From a virus, in IMG/VR virus record IMGVR_UViG_3300024059_000009, positions 1 to 44,300 of that record: a stretch of DNA of 44,300 nt, one strand, 5' to 3'. Under the pieces are notes generated by a model. It ran no database searches, was not told the DNA's origin, and saw nothing but the letters and a program-made list of their open reading frames with translations. This document shows positions 8,326 to 16,910 of the stretch, piece by piece (positions within the stretch are counted from its first letter, which is position 1; each line of letters begins with the position of its first letter). A program made the translations under genes and the position numbers.

Positions 8326-10239
8326 ATGATACACGAAACAGCAAAAACACCTGATGATAAACTGCGAGTCAGAATTGACGAAATGCGGGATGCGTCTAAG
8401 AATCAACTTAGAAGTATGCGTAGTCGATGGTTAGACTCTGCAAGAGATTATCGCCCACAAATGAGTACACAGAATCATCGTGACGGTGTGGGTCATAATA
8501 AGCTACAGAAGAAACGTGCTGGCAACGAGCTAGTTCAAAACGGTTCTGGCAATAGAATATCATCAATTATAGATCAGCAAATATCAATGATCTATGAAAA
8601 CAATCCAAGAGCGTTCTTTCTACCTAAAGAGACAGACGACCTAACCTTTGCAAAAGACTTAGAATCACTTACGAAGTGGCGAATGGATAGAATCCAGTTG
8701 CGCCAAAAACTCATTAAAGGTGGTCTTTATTCAAAGTTATTTGGTTTCCAAGCTTTTCATGTGTATTGGGACGACTCACTACCTGACGATGCTGATGTAA
8801 ACGCACGTATCTTATGGCCTGAATCTTTAATCATCGATCCTAAGCTAGAGTCACAGAACCCTGAAGAGGGTGACTATGTAGGCTATGATCGCATGGTTAA
8901 TATGGAATACGCCAAGAGAAGGTGGCCCAGAAAAGCTAGCAAGATCAAAGACGAGATGCGCATTGTGAATGAAGGTTCTGCTATTGGCAGTGACGGTCAC
9001 AATTCAAATCAGTTAGCTGCTGAGTTAGGTCATGACACACAAGGTACTCTTGAACAGCCAATGACCGATAAAGAGAAGCAAGTCGAAATGACTGTAATAT
9101 GGTTTAAAGACTATGCTCAAGACTCTTATAAGGTCAAGAAGCCTCTACAAATGCTTATCGAAGAAGGTAAGGTCGTACGCAACGAATTACAGCGTTATGT
9201 GTGGGCAGAAACAGGTCAAGAATGGACTGAAGAGTCTAGTCCTGAAGAGACTGTTAAGGTGCCTAAGTACCCTTATGGTAGACACGTAATCAAGGTAGGT
9301 AATACTATACTTGAAGACTTCGCATGGGGCTACGATGCTAATACAGACCAAGTTAGACGCAGATCATGGCCTATTGCTATTGCAGTTAATAAGCTTATTC
9401 CCGGCGCTTGGTTTGGGCAAGATGAATGTGAAGGGTTACGAGCAGATCAAAACACTGCTGACGTATGCTTACAAAACATCACAGAACACGCTTACTCTGC
9501 TGCTCATCCAGTACGAGAAGTAGATACAACTAAAACAAGCAAAAACAAGGGTGACATACAGAAACAGCTTAGTAATGGTTTAATACCTACTAAGGGTAAG
9601 AACGCTGTAACAACACACAGCGCAGGAAACATTAATACTGACGTATTTAGCTTGCTTAAGATTTCTCAGACTAACATGGAGATTTCAGCAGGTATATCAG
9701 GTCAAAGCATCGGTCGAGAAGGCTCAAGCCAACAGACAGCTACAGAGATTGCTGCCCTCCAAAGAGCAAGTAGAGGAAAGGTTGGTATCACATCATCATT
9801 CGTTGATGAACTAGTGAACCGCCTATACGTTCTCGCTGCCGAAGCTATCCAATTCAATTATGACGAAGGACGCATTGTGCGTGTTCTAGGTGAGAACAAC
9901 GATAGCAAAATGACAGCTATTCAGATCACCAGACAGCTAAAAGATGTGAAGTTCGATGTAGAGGTAGAAGCTGGTTCAACCCTTCCAAACGACAAACAAC
10001 AAAACAAAGTAGATGCTCAAGAGTTGTACGGAATAGTTGGACTACCTTCATTGCCTAATTTATTAGACGCATATGAAGTTAAGAATAAAGAAGAGATGTT
10101 ACAAAAACATCAAGAGTTCCAGCTATTTCAACAGTTTGGGCCACTCTTGCAAGACCCTAATGTGCAAGCAATGTTACAGCAATATGCTCAACAGCTAGAA
10201 GCACAGCAAGGGCAGCAACCACAACAGGCTGCTCAATAA
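8326..10239 (+). CDS. Portal protein
   Basis: At 637 residues, this follows the layout of podovirus-type portals: a helical N-terminus (DKLRVRIDEMRDASKNQLRSMRSRWLDSARDY), a stem and wing region with WPESLIIDPKLE, a hub segment WPIAIAVNKLIPGAWFGQDECEGLRADQN, the conserved GISGQSIGREGSSQQTATEIAALQRAS, and a Gln-rich helical barrel at the C-terminus (residues 595-637). The ATG at 8326 has a GGTAAAAC leader only. It is followed by a 101-base gap holding two related stem-loops and then the scaffold gene, the usual portal-scaffold-capsid order. The portal forms the dodecameric DNA entry ring. Confidence 0.88.
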   Translation: MIHETAKTPDDKLRVRIDEMRDASKNQLRSMRSRWLDSARDYRPQMSTQNHRDGVGHNKLQKKRAGNELVQNGSGNRISSIIDQQISMIYENNPRAFFLPKETDDLTFAKDLESLTKWRMDRIQLRQKLIKGGLYSKLFGFQAFHVYWDDSLPDDADVNARILWPESLIIDPKLESQNPEEGDYVGYDRMVNMEYAKRRWPRKASKIKDEMRIVNEGSAIGSDGHNSNQLAAELGHDTQGTLEQPMTDKEKQVEMTVIWFKDYAQDSYKVKKPLQMLIEEGKVVRNELQRYVWAETGQEWTEESSPEETVKVPKYPYGRHVIKVGNTILEDFAWGYDANTDQVRRRSWPIAIAVNKLIPGAWFGQDECEGLRADQNTADVCLQNITEHAYSAAHPVREVDTTKTSKNKGDIQKQLSNGLIPTKGKNAVTTHSAGNINTDVFSLLKISQTNMEISAGISGQSIGREGSSQQTATEIAALQRASRGKVGITSSFVDELVNRLYVLAAEAIQFNYDEGRIVRVLGENNDSKMTAIQITRQLKDVKFDVEVEAGSTLPNDKQQNKVDAQELYGIVGLPSLPNLLDAYEVKNKEEMLQKHQEFQLFQQFGPLLQDPNVQAMLQQYAQQLEAQQGQQPQQAAQ

Positions 10240-10260
10240 CGCGTAATACTCATGCCAACT

Positions 10261-10321
10261 AAAGGGCTACGGCCAAACAGTCAGGTAATGAGTTGTAATA
10301 GTAAAGGCCCACGGGCAAACA
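10261..10321 (+). ncRNA. Two related stem-loops with compensatory change
   Basis: In the portal-scaffold gap, two 19-base copies occur at 10261-10279 and 10303-10321. Each has AAAG, a three-base-pair stem, a YACG loop, the stem partner, then AAACA. Copy 1 is GGC-TACG-GCC and copy 2 is GCC-CACG-GGC: the middle pair is swapped from G-C to C-G on both sides, so pairing is kept. UACG is a known stable tetraloop type. They might tune scaffold translation or mRNA processing; function is inference. Confidence 0.5.
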
Positions 10322-10340
10322 CTTATAGAGGTATGTAGTA

Positions 10341-10970
10341 ATGTCGGAACAAACAGTAGAAACACCAGAAGCAACACACGAGTTCAATAAGGAACTTCAA
10401 CAAGTGCAACAAGAGAAAGCTAACTTTGAAAAGAGATCGCAGACACTTGAGGCGCAGAATGAAGAACTTAGAGCAGAGTTATCTAGGGTGCCAGAGCCTG
10501 TACAGCAGACTGAAGGCGAATTAGATGCTTACGAGCAAGTACAGTTATTGACGCAGAAAGATAAGGATAAGGATGCAGTTATAAAAACCTTGCAAACTTC
10601 TCTGGATTCTCACAGTGCGACTATTAACAACATTAATCAGAAGGCTGACTATGAGAAGGTCTTAGGTCAGTTAGACGATCAGTATGGCGCTCAGAACAGA
10701 AATGCTGCTATTGCAAGGGCTACACAGCGTTGTAAGGACGCAGGTTACACTTTGCAAGGTACAGACCATCCTAAGTATGAGGACATGGTTACTGTGGTTA
10801 GAGAGTCTTTTATACATGAGTATTATCAAGGCAAAGAAAAAGCCAATGCTCCTGTTGAAAAACCTCAAACCGACAATGGTATTGGTGGAGGAAGTTTTGT
10901 TGATCTGGGTGACGGAATCCCAGAAGGTTCAATGGAAGAAGTAATGGCTGCAATGAGAGCAGCGCGGTAA
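10341..10970 (+). CDS. Scaffolding protein, 209 aa
   Basis: Located between portal and major capsid genes, the usual place. The protein is highly charged and mostly helical: a long coiled coil covers about residues 14-105 (NKELQQVQQEKANFEKRSQTLEAQNEELRAELSR and later heptads). The C-terminus has a Gly-rich hinge (NGIGGGSFVDLGDG) and ends with a basic helix (MEEVMAAMRAAR), as in scaffolds that touch the capsid protein through a basic tail. GAGG lies before the start, followed by ATGTAGTAATG. A scaffold helps prohead assembly and leaves before packaging. Confidence 0.8.
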   Translation: MSEQTVETPEATHEFNKELQQVQQEKANFEKRSQTLEAQNEELRAELSRVPEPVQQTEGELDAYEQVQLLTQKDKDKDAVIKTLQTSLDSHSATINNINQKADYEKVLGQLDDQYGAQNRNAAIARATQRCKDAGYTLQGTDHPKYEDMVTVVRESFIHEYYQGKEKANAPVEKPQTDNGIGGGSFVDLGDGIPEGSMEEVMAAMRAAR

Positions 10971-10989
10971 AATTTAGAAAGGGCCAATT

Positions 10990-12012
10990 ATGGCACAGAC
11001 ACTACCTGATGTGAGTCGATTAAAAGTCGATACACAGATCATGTACACGAAAACGTTGACTGATCAAATCCAAGAGCGTTATCCGCTCGTTAAGAAAATG
11101 AAAAAGTCCAACATTAAAATTTGGACTGGTGGTTCGGAAGTACAATCTCCTATTACCATCGCACGTAATAACCAATCTCAGGTGTACGCTAAAGGCGAAC
11201 AAATGGGATCAAGCACTGAGACTAAGCGTAGCTATACTAAGCATACACTTACTTACATGCAAACACCTATTAAGTATGATGTGGAAGATTTCACAGAAAA
11301 CAATGGTGAAGCTGTAACAGTTGAGACTATTGGCGCAGAAGTTGAAGCTGCACAGTTAGGTCAAATCTATACTTTAAGTCAATTTGGCTATGGTATTTAT
11401 GATGGCTCTACTGTAACTACTCCAACAGCTAAACAGCCAATGTCTATCAATGCTGCTTTAACTTACGATTCTACTAATAATCGTGGTGGCGTTGCTAACT
11501 ATGGTGGTATTACACGTTCGGCTCAAGGCGACATCTTTAGTGGTGTAGCAGGTACTTCAGCTAGTAATACAGTTCAAACAGCTACAGGCGTTACATACGC
11601 TCAATGGGATTACATGGTTGACTCATGCCTTAAGCATGGCGCTAAACGTGGTTCTCTATTAGCTGTATGTGGTTCAGCATTGTATCTTAAGTGGAAAGCT
11701 TTAGTACGAGCTAAGGAAAGTGGTTTATCTGCTCCTAGCGATATGTTTAAAGTTGGTTTCGCTGCGTTCTCTATTGATAATGTAGATATTGTGTTAGATG
11801 ATAATTGTCCTGCTAATACATTCTACATGCTAGATATGGATTCATGGCAATGGTACATTAGTGCTAAACGTAACTTCCTAGTCACCGATTTCGAATGGCA
11901 AGGTAGGCAAAACGATGGCATTGATGAATATCTGTCTCGCGTGTTACTTGCTCATACTGGTTTAGTATGTAGTAAACCACGTAATAACTACTTATCTCTA
12001 AACATGTCTTAA
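10990..12012 (+). CDS. Major capsid protein
   Basis: At 340 residues and preceded by a strong AAAGGG site, this fits an HK97-fold capsid protein. Visible features include an N-terminal arm and helix (TLTDQIQERYPLVKKMKKSN), an extended E-loop region (GGSEVQSPITIARNNQSQVYAKGEQMGSS), a long spine helix (AQLGQIYTLSQFG), and a C-terminal A-domain segment with DIVLDDNCPANTFYMLDMDSWQWY. It follows the scaffold directly and is followed by two small beta-rich genes with their own strong ribosome sites. I judged identity by position, length and layout, not by search. Confidence 0.85.
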   Translation: MAQTLPDVSRLKVDTQIMYTKTLTDQIQERYPLVKKMKKSNIKIWTGGSEVQSPITIARNNQSQVYAKGEQMGSSTETKRSYTKHTLTYMQTPIKYDVEDFTENNGEAVTVETIGAEVEAAQLGQIYTLSQFGYGIYDGSTVTTPTAKQPMSINAALTYDSTNNRGGVANYGGITRSAQGDIFSGVAGTSASNTVQTATGVTYAQWDYMVDSCLKHGAKRGSLLAVCGSALYLKWKALVRAKESGLSAPSDMFKVGFAAFSIDNVDIVLDDNCPANTFYMLDMDSWQWYISAKRNFLVTDFEWQGRQNDGIDEYLSRVLLAHTGLVCSKPRNNYLSLNMS

Positions 12013-12026
12013 GAAAGGAGACTACT

Positions 12027-12608
12027 ATGAGTTTACAACCTTATGGAATACCCAAAGATGGGTTCGCTGGCACAGGTGGCCCAAATAACTTCCAAACAGC
12101 AACGTCTGTTAGTGGACACAATAACTCCACAGCAGCCTTCCCTGTAGGCACTAAGATTCGTTATAATAACGAAACTATCGGTGGATTTGGTACTTGTATT
12201 TATTTGAAGTATGATGATGGTGCAGGAACAGTAACTATTGTTGCTGGTGATTCAGTTCGTACTACAACTACCTTTGGTTCGGTTACAGCAGATGTGACAG
12301 ATCAGGTCGTTATTGGTGCTACTGCTATCGCTATTGGCACTGTAGATGATGGCAACTATGGCTGGTTCTGGTGCGGTGGCGTATGCCCTGACCTTAACAC
12401 TGCTGCTAGTACTAAGTTATCTGCTACAAACAGTACTACAGATGGTACTGTTACTGCTGCTGCTGATTTTATTCAATCAGGCACAGATAAGACTATTAAG
12501 ATTGCTATTGTAACTGGCTTAGAATCGTCTATGGGCTATTCTATCGCTGCTGACACAAGTAATGACCTAGCCTTATCTAACATTGTCCTTTACGATCACT
12601 TCGGTTAG
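12027..12608 (+). CDS. Putative capsid decoration protein, 193 aa
   Basis: Starts 14 bases after the capsid gene behind a near-perfect AAAGGAG site, implying high expression. The product is Thr/Gly/Ala-rich and beta-stranded, with a tryptophan-rich turn (YGWFWCGGVC) near residues 111-120 and no helices of note. It resembles small head decoration or cement proteins encoded next to capsid genes, and the location supports this. I cannot place it in a named family. Two cysteines in the CGGVC turn are unusual for the virion block. Confidence 0.65.
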   Translation: MSLQPYGIPKDGFAGTGGPNNFQTATSVSGHNNSTAAFPVGTKIRYNNETIGGFGTCIYLKYDDGAGTVTIVAGDSVRTTTTFGSVTADVTDQVVIGATAIAIGTVDDGNYGWFWCGGVCPDLNTAASTKLSATNSTTDGTVTAAADFIQSGTDKTIKIAIVTGLESSMGYSIAADTSNDLALSNIVLYDHFG

Positions 12609-12622
12609 AAAGGAGCTAGATT

Positions 12623-12937
12623 ATGGCTAGAGACACTACTAATCAAAAAACTGCCAACTACGGCGGTTATGCTCATGACTTCGGTTTTGCTTCTTTTAGT
12701 GGGACTGGCGGTACACTAGAGGTAACTACTAACCTATCGGAAATCTTAGGTTATAGTATTACAGCAGCAGACGCTATGACTACAGGCAATACGGTAAACT
12801 ACTTCATTGATGAAACTATCTCTGGTGGTGGAATCACTGTTAGCGGTGGTACAGTAACGTTTACTAGAATTGCAGAGGGCAGTGGTACTGCGACTTCAGG
12901 AATGACTGTCACATACCACTTAATCGGTTACGAGTAA
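12623..12937 (+). CDS. Putative second decoration or minor head protein, 104 aa
   Basis: A strong AAAGGAG site precedes the ATG, matching that of the gene before it. The sequence is beta-rich and glycine-rich with repeated TVTF and TVTY strands at the C-terminus, compatible with an immunoglobulin-like or jelly-roll fold. It is the last gene before a clear terminator, so it ends the highly expressed capsid transcript. Exact function unknown. Confidence 0.65.
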   Translation: MARDTTNQKTANYGGYAHDFGFASFSGTGGTLEVTTNLSEILGYSITAADAMTTGNTVNYFIDETISGGGITVSGGTVTFTRIAEGSGTATSGMTVTYHLIGYE

Positions 12938-12951
12938 CAAGTAGACAAATA

Positions 12952-12983
12952 AGGGCAGGGTCTTTTGATTCTGCCCTATTTTT
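12952..12983 (+). terminator. Rho-independent terminator after the capsid genes
   Basis: A seven-base-pair stem (AGGGCAG at 12952-12958 with CTGCCCT at 12971-12977), extended inward by G-U and normal pairs to a TTTT loop, is followed by TATTTTT. It separates the capsid transcript from the adaptor and tail genes. Read-through must be allowed or another promoter used, since the next gene starts at 12994. Confidence 0.85.
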
Positions 12984-12993
12984 AGGACACATT

Positions 12994-13617
12994 ATGGGCG
13001 CAATGACAAGAACATTAATGAAGGACGAAGTAGAGACTATACTTACTCGTGCTGATTTAACTACGCAAATAGAGACAAGGCTTGACTGGGCTTATGAGAT
13101 CGTTGCAGACGCTAAGAATTGGAAAGTCCTAGAAACAGAGGACAAAACCACTACTTTAGTCACCGATACACAAGACTACGCCTTACCGTCTACTTTAAGA
13201 ACTGCTGAATATGTGGTTATGGTAGATGATTCAGGTAGTGACAACGTGTTCTACAAGGTTGACCCAGAAGATTTAGAGCAATTCATTGAGAATGGTAGGA
13301 ATAGGAATGAAGTTACAGGAATACCTAATACTTGGACTATCGTTAATAACCAGATTAGACTTTCTCCAATACCAGATAGCACTGCCAATGGTTTTAAGCT
13401 ATACATAATTGGTAAAGGTATAATTAGTTATTTCTCTGGTGATTCAAGTACAACCGTACTAGATAGAAAGCTAGATAGAGCTGTTATATATAAAGCAGCA
13501 GAGCTTTCATACAATGACTTACTAGAAGAAGGCCAAGAAGCCCAAAGGTATCGAGACTTAGCAGAAGATGCTATTAATGATACTTACATGGACGAATTAG
13601 CCTACTCTCAGATTTAG
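12994..13617 (+). CDS. Head-tail adaptor protein, 207 aa
   Basis: Helical protein with the layout of podovirus adaptors that sit below the portal: an N-terminal helix pair (KDEVETILTRADLTTQIETRLDWAYEIVADAKNWK), a beta insertion beginning with DTQDYALPSTLRTAEYVVM, and C-terminal helices (DRKLDRAVIYKAAELSYNDLL, then RYRDLAEDAINDTYMDE). The YxLP and RLxPIPD motifs (here RLSPIPD) are typical of this family. The start could be 12994 or the second Met at 13003; an AGGA lies nine bases before the first. Its place between capsid and nozzle genes fits. Confidence 0.78.
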   Translation: MGAMTRTLMKDEVETILTRADLTTQIETRLDWAYEIVADAKNWKVLETEDKTTTLVTDTQDYALPSTLRTAEYVVMVDDSGSDNVFYKVDPEDLEQFIENGRNRNEVTGIPNTWTIVNNQIRLSPIPDSTANGFKLYIIGKGIISYFSGDSSTTVLDRKLDRAVIYKAAELSYNDLLEEGQEAQRYRDLAEDAINDTYMDELAYSQI

Positions 13618-13625
13618 GACACATC

Positions 13626-13946
13626 ATGACTAAGGCAATAGATAGACCATCAACATTGTTCATAATGAACGTAGTTTTGGGTGTCGTAAGCACTTTAACT
13701 GTGGCTGTTGGCGCTTTAACCATAAACCAAGCAGAGAGTGAACGGGAATACATCAACTCATCCTTTAAAGAGTTTAAGTTGGTAGCAAGTGATAGAATTG
13801 AGAAGCTTACAATTAAGCTAGATAACTCAAACAATAAAATAAACGAAAATCAAATAATAATCCATGAGATGTTAACTGAGATGAAATGGGAAAAAGCCCA
13901 ATTAAATGATCTTAGTTCGCGTGTTAAAGAATTGGAGAAGGACTAA
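13626..13946 (+). CDS. Membrane-anchored coiled-coil protein, 106 aa
   Basis: An N-terminal hydrophobic segment (about residues 11-32, LFIMNVVLGVVSTLTVAVGALTI) is followed by a long coiled coil (about 40-105). That layout is shared by inner-membrane spanins and by some phage proteins of unknown role encoded among tail genes. AGGACACATC before the ATG gives a fair ribosome site, and the stop overlaps the next start in a TAATG. Location inside the morphogenesis operon is unlike a standard lysis cassette, so I leave function open. An antisense ORF here is a shadow. Confidence 0.65.
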   Translation: MTKAIDRPSTLFIMNVVLGVVSTLTVAVGALTINQAESEREYINSSFKEFKLVASDRIEKLTIKLDNSNNKINENQIIIHEMLTEMKWEKAQLNDLSSRVKELEKD

Positions 13947-14782
13947 TGGCTGGTACAGGATGGGACATAGCAGTTCCCGCAGATGGTGATAACGTATCGG
14001 CAGGTGCTGGTGAAATTAGAACTCTTAAAGAAGAGATTGAAACCAGACTTAATAAGGAACATGTAGACTTTGCAGGTTCTAGTGTAGGTGGTGAACATGT
14101 AGCTGGTTCAGCTATGTGTTACTATCAAGGGGCTTCCCCGACGACAGACCCTGCAGGAAACGCCTTAGATACTTCTGGTTCTACAGATACAGGAAGGTTG
14201 CATTGGGACACTGATTTTAACTACCTGTACGCATGGGACGGAACTGACTTTTTAACCGAACTTGCGTATGTACATCTTGGTGGAACATCTCAAAGCATAA
14301 CCACTGGTAATGGTATATCTATAAATAATAATGGGACAGGTGTAGGTATCTCTCTTGATGTTGGAGGGTCTAGTAACGGGAAGGCGATAGCGGTAACTCA
14401 AAGCGGTACTAATACTTCTTCAGACTTAGTGACTGTAACAACACTTGCTTCGTCTGCAACTAATGGTATTCTGGTAACTATGGGAGCCTCATCTACTGGC
14501 ACTGGAATATCTATTAATATGAGTTCCACTTCTATAGCAGCTATAAAGCTGTCTGGATTAAACGGCCCCGCCATCAATCTAAACACGACAAGTCACACGG
14601 GAACCGCAGCTAACGATATTTGGTCTGATGGAACGAACTTACACTTTTCAGACGGATCGACCAACTGGGATATACCTAATTCTGTAGGGTCTACTGGCTC
14701 TAACACTACCGCTAATGGAACTGTTGCTGTAGATATTGGTGGAACAACTTACTACTTACTTAAGGCTGCTTCAGCATCTTAA
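13946..14782 (+). CDS. Putative tail fibre protein, 278 aa
   Basis: Starts TAATG-coupled behind GAAGGA. The N-terminus (GWDIAVPADGDNVSAGAGEIRTLKEEIETRLNKEH) is the type of attachment segment found in many phage tail fibres, with a short coiled coil. The body is an extended, Gly/Ser/Thr-rich repeat of strands (GNGISINNNGTGVGISLDV, GILVTMGASSTGTGISINMSST) typical of triple-stranded beta fibres. The end (GTVAVDIGGTTYYLLKAASAS) could be a trimer tip. Receptor binding is inferred. It is coupled to the adaptor and nozzle genes, so it is likely part of the tail. Confidence 0.7.
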   Translation: MAGTGWDIAVPADGDNVSAGAGEIRTLKEEIETRLNKEHVDFAGSSVGGEHVAGSAMCYYQGASPTTDPAGNALDTSGSTDTGRLHWDTDFNYLYAWDGTDFLTELAYVHLGGTSQSITTGNGISINNNGTGVGISLDVGGSSNGKAIAVTQSGTNTSSDLVTVTTLASSATNGILVTMGASSTGTGISINMSSTSIAAIKLSGLNGPAINLNTTSHTGTAANDIWSDGTNLHFSDGSTNWDIPNSVGSTGSNTTANGTVAVDIGGTTYYLLKAASAS

Positions 14783-14783
14783 T

Positions 14784-16622
14784 ATGGCTAGACGACAACA
14801 ACTAAAAGAACTAACAGCGCCCTTCTCTGGTATTGACCAAAGTAGACAGTCTACGCTTATACCTGATGGAATGTCACCTTCAGCTCAAAACACGTTCTAC
14901 GACTATGGTGAGATTATCCAAAGAGAAGGTTCTATTGAGTTTGGAACTACAGCGACTACAGCTATGCCATTCTCAGAAGAAGTGCAAGGTATTGCTAACT
15001 ACTTCGCTGACGATGGTGGTACGACTTTACTATGTGTTACAGATACTAATATTTATACTTATGCTTCTGGTGGCGATAACTGGACTGCTATTACTCCTGT
15101 TGTTGATATGGAGTTTGTGGATAGTGGTACAGGCACTAATAAACATATGTGCTTCTTAACTACTGGCGGTGGTGGCGGTACAGAACCCGAGAACGCTGGC
15201 TATGCTACAAATTGGGTAACAACCCCATATTTAAACGATACCAAAGAAGCGTGGTCTGCAACTACGTATACTCAAGGAACAACCTTAACAGCAGACACAA
15301 CAGCTTACCTATCATTTACCCACGCTACGCACCTGCCACCTCTAACAGGAACATTAACAGCAGGTAAGTACCTTGTAATATGTAATGGAACAGACCCTAT
15401 AATGATTTATGATGGTACTACTCTGGTACCACTTAGGACATACGACACTGGTTCAACTTACACATACTATCAAGCTAAACAAGTTATATACTTTAATTCT
15501 GTATTGATTCAAATAGGTGTAACTGAAGTATCTTCAGGTGACGCTTCCCCACAGCAAATACTATGGTCGGCAGTAGGTGATATACTTGACTGGGATGCTA
15601 CAAGTTCTGCTAGTAATTCAGGTCTATTTATCTTGAATAGCACAGCAGGTGAGCTTGTAAGAGGCGAGATCATAGGTAACGAGGCTTTGGCTGTATATAA
15701 GTCTGACTCTATTTATCTATTAACTCCATCTGGTTCTAACAGCGTATTTAATGTATCTCTTAAAGTTAGAGGTACAGGTTTAATCTCCGCAGGTGCTTTA
15801 GCTATCCTTGAAGATCGTCATATTATTATTGGTAGTGATGGGTTTTACTCATACTCTGGTGGTAGCAATGTTAAACGAGAAGGTGATAATGTATGGCGTG
15901 AGTTTATCACTGATTTAGACTACGCAAATAAGCATAGAATTAGAGCTAGTGTAGATAGAGAGAATAGTAGGGTTAAATTCTACTTCCCGTCTATATCTGA
16001 AGTAACTAACGCAGGAAGCAATACAAGGGCTATTGTATACGATTACCGAGAAGATTGGTGGTCTATTCAAGAGTTAGGTGGTAATGTTACAGCTTTAGGT
16101 TCTGTTACTGACGTAGTAACTAGACCTTGGAGCGGTGAATCAACTACTTGGACTGACGCAGTAGGTACTTGGACAGAGGCCACACCTGCCCCAGCTTCGC
16201 CACTAACGCTCTTCGGAGACTCTGGGGGCTATATTACCAAGCTAGACCCGACAGTCACTACAGAGTACGTAGGAGGCGTTAAAACGAACATCACACAAGT
16301 GCATCAAACCAAAGACTTCACAAGCGTAGATATGGTAGGTCAAGACTATAAAGATCGCGAGATACTATGGCAAGGTCTAATCCTTGACGCTAAAAGTGTA
16401 ACCAGTGGCAATGTTAAGGTAGAATACAACACTGACGAAGGTAATGGCGCATGGACTGAGATTACAGCCTCCCAAGCCTTGACAACCACGTACCAACGCT
16501 ATAAACTAGACTTCAGAGTTAGCTCAAGGCAGATTAGATTTAGATTTACCAATAGCGATGCTTATGACTTCAAGTTGCGTAGCAGATTAGGTATACGATT
16601 CATAGCGAGAGGTAGGGTGTAA
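14784..16622 (+). CDS. Tail nozzle / packaged-DNA-stabilisation-like protein, 612 aa
   Basis: Read from ATG 14784, one base past the upstream stop; an earlier in-frame start at 14736 would overlap the fibre gene and lacks support. The start (LTAPFSGIDQSRQSTLIPDGMSPSAQNTFYDYGEIIQREGS) and the repeated beta-propeller blades (YFNSVLIQIG, NSIYLLTPSGSN-like, IVYDYREDWWSIQEL) match proteins that form the podovirus nozzle below the adaptor, comparable in place and build to P22 gp10. It closes the DNA channel. Identity is by pattern memory and gene order. Shadow ORFs at 14833 and 15149 are ignored. Confidence 0.72.
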   Translation: MARRQQLKELTAPFSGIDQSRQSTLIPDGMSPSAQNTFYDYGEIIQREGSIEFGTTATTAMPFSEEVQGIANYFADDGGTTLLCVTDTNIYTYASGGDNWTAITPVVDMEFVDSGTGTNKHMCFLTTGGGGGTEPENAGYATNWVTTPYLNDTKEAWSATTYTQGTTLTADTTAYLSFTHATHLPPLTGTLTAGKYLVICNGTDPIMIYDGTTLVPLRTYDTGSTYTYYQAKQVIYFNSVLIQIGVTEVSSGDASPQQILWSAVGDILDWDATSSASNSGLFILNSTAGELVRGEIIGNEALAVYKSDSIYLLTPSGSNSVFNVSLKVRGTGLISAGALAILEDRHIIIGSDGFYSYSGGSNVKREGDNVWREFITDLDYANKHRIRASVDRENSRVKFYFPSISEVTNAGSNTRAIVYDYREDWWSIQELGGNVTALGSVTDVVTRPWSGESTTWTDAVGTWTEATPAPASPLTLFGDSGGYITKLDPTVTTEYVGGVKTNITQVHQTKDFTSVDMVGQDYKDREILWQGLILDAKSVTSGNVKVEYNTDEGNGAWTEITASQALTTTYQRYKLDFRVSSRQIRFRFTNSDAYDFKLRSRLGIRFIARGRV

Positions 16623-16900
16623 TGGTAGCATCACAAGTTCCAGTTACTCACTTTTTGGGTGAAGATGTTAAAGATGTAAGTAATCAGTTAAACATATTGC
16701 TTAGATTTATAAAGAATGACAGTGACAACGGTGTAGATTTACACTTATTTGAGCAGATCACAGATATAGCAAGCGTAGATAAAGCCGACTTTGAGAACAC
16801 GCAGTTTAGGTTATACGAAGACACTGCAACAAGTACAGGTTTTTACTTAGTAACTAAGATTGAAGAAGTCTTATACAAAATACAATGGACAGCATTATGA
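16622..16900 (+). CDS. Small tail-region hypothetical protein, 92 aa
   Basis: Starts TAATG-coupled with the nozzle gene. Acidic, mixed alpha/beta, with a helix near the start (VSNQLNILLRFIKND) and beta strands at the end (TGFYLVTKIEEVLYKIQW). No membrane segment or known motif. Genes of this size between nozzle and ejection proteins are often minor virion parts, but that is context only. Confidence 0.6.
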   Translation: MVASQVPVTHFLGEDVKDVSNQLNILLRFIKNDSDNGVDLHLFEQITDIASVDKADFENTQFRLYEDTATSTGFYLVTKIEEVLYKIQWTAL

Positions 16901-16910
16901 GGTATATATT

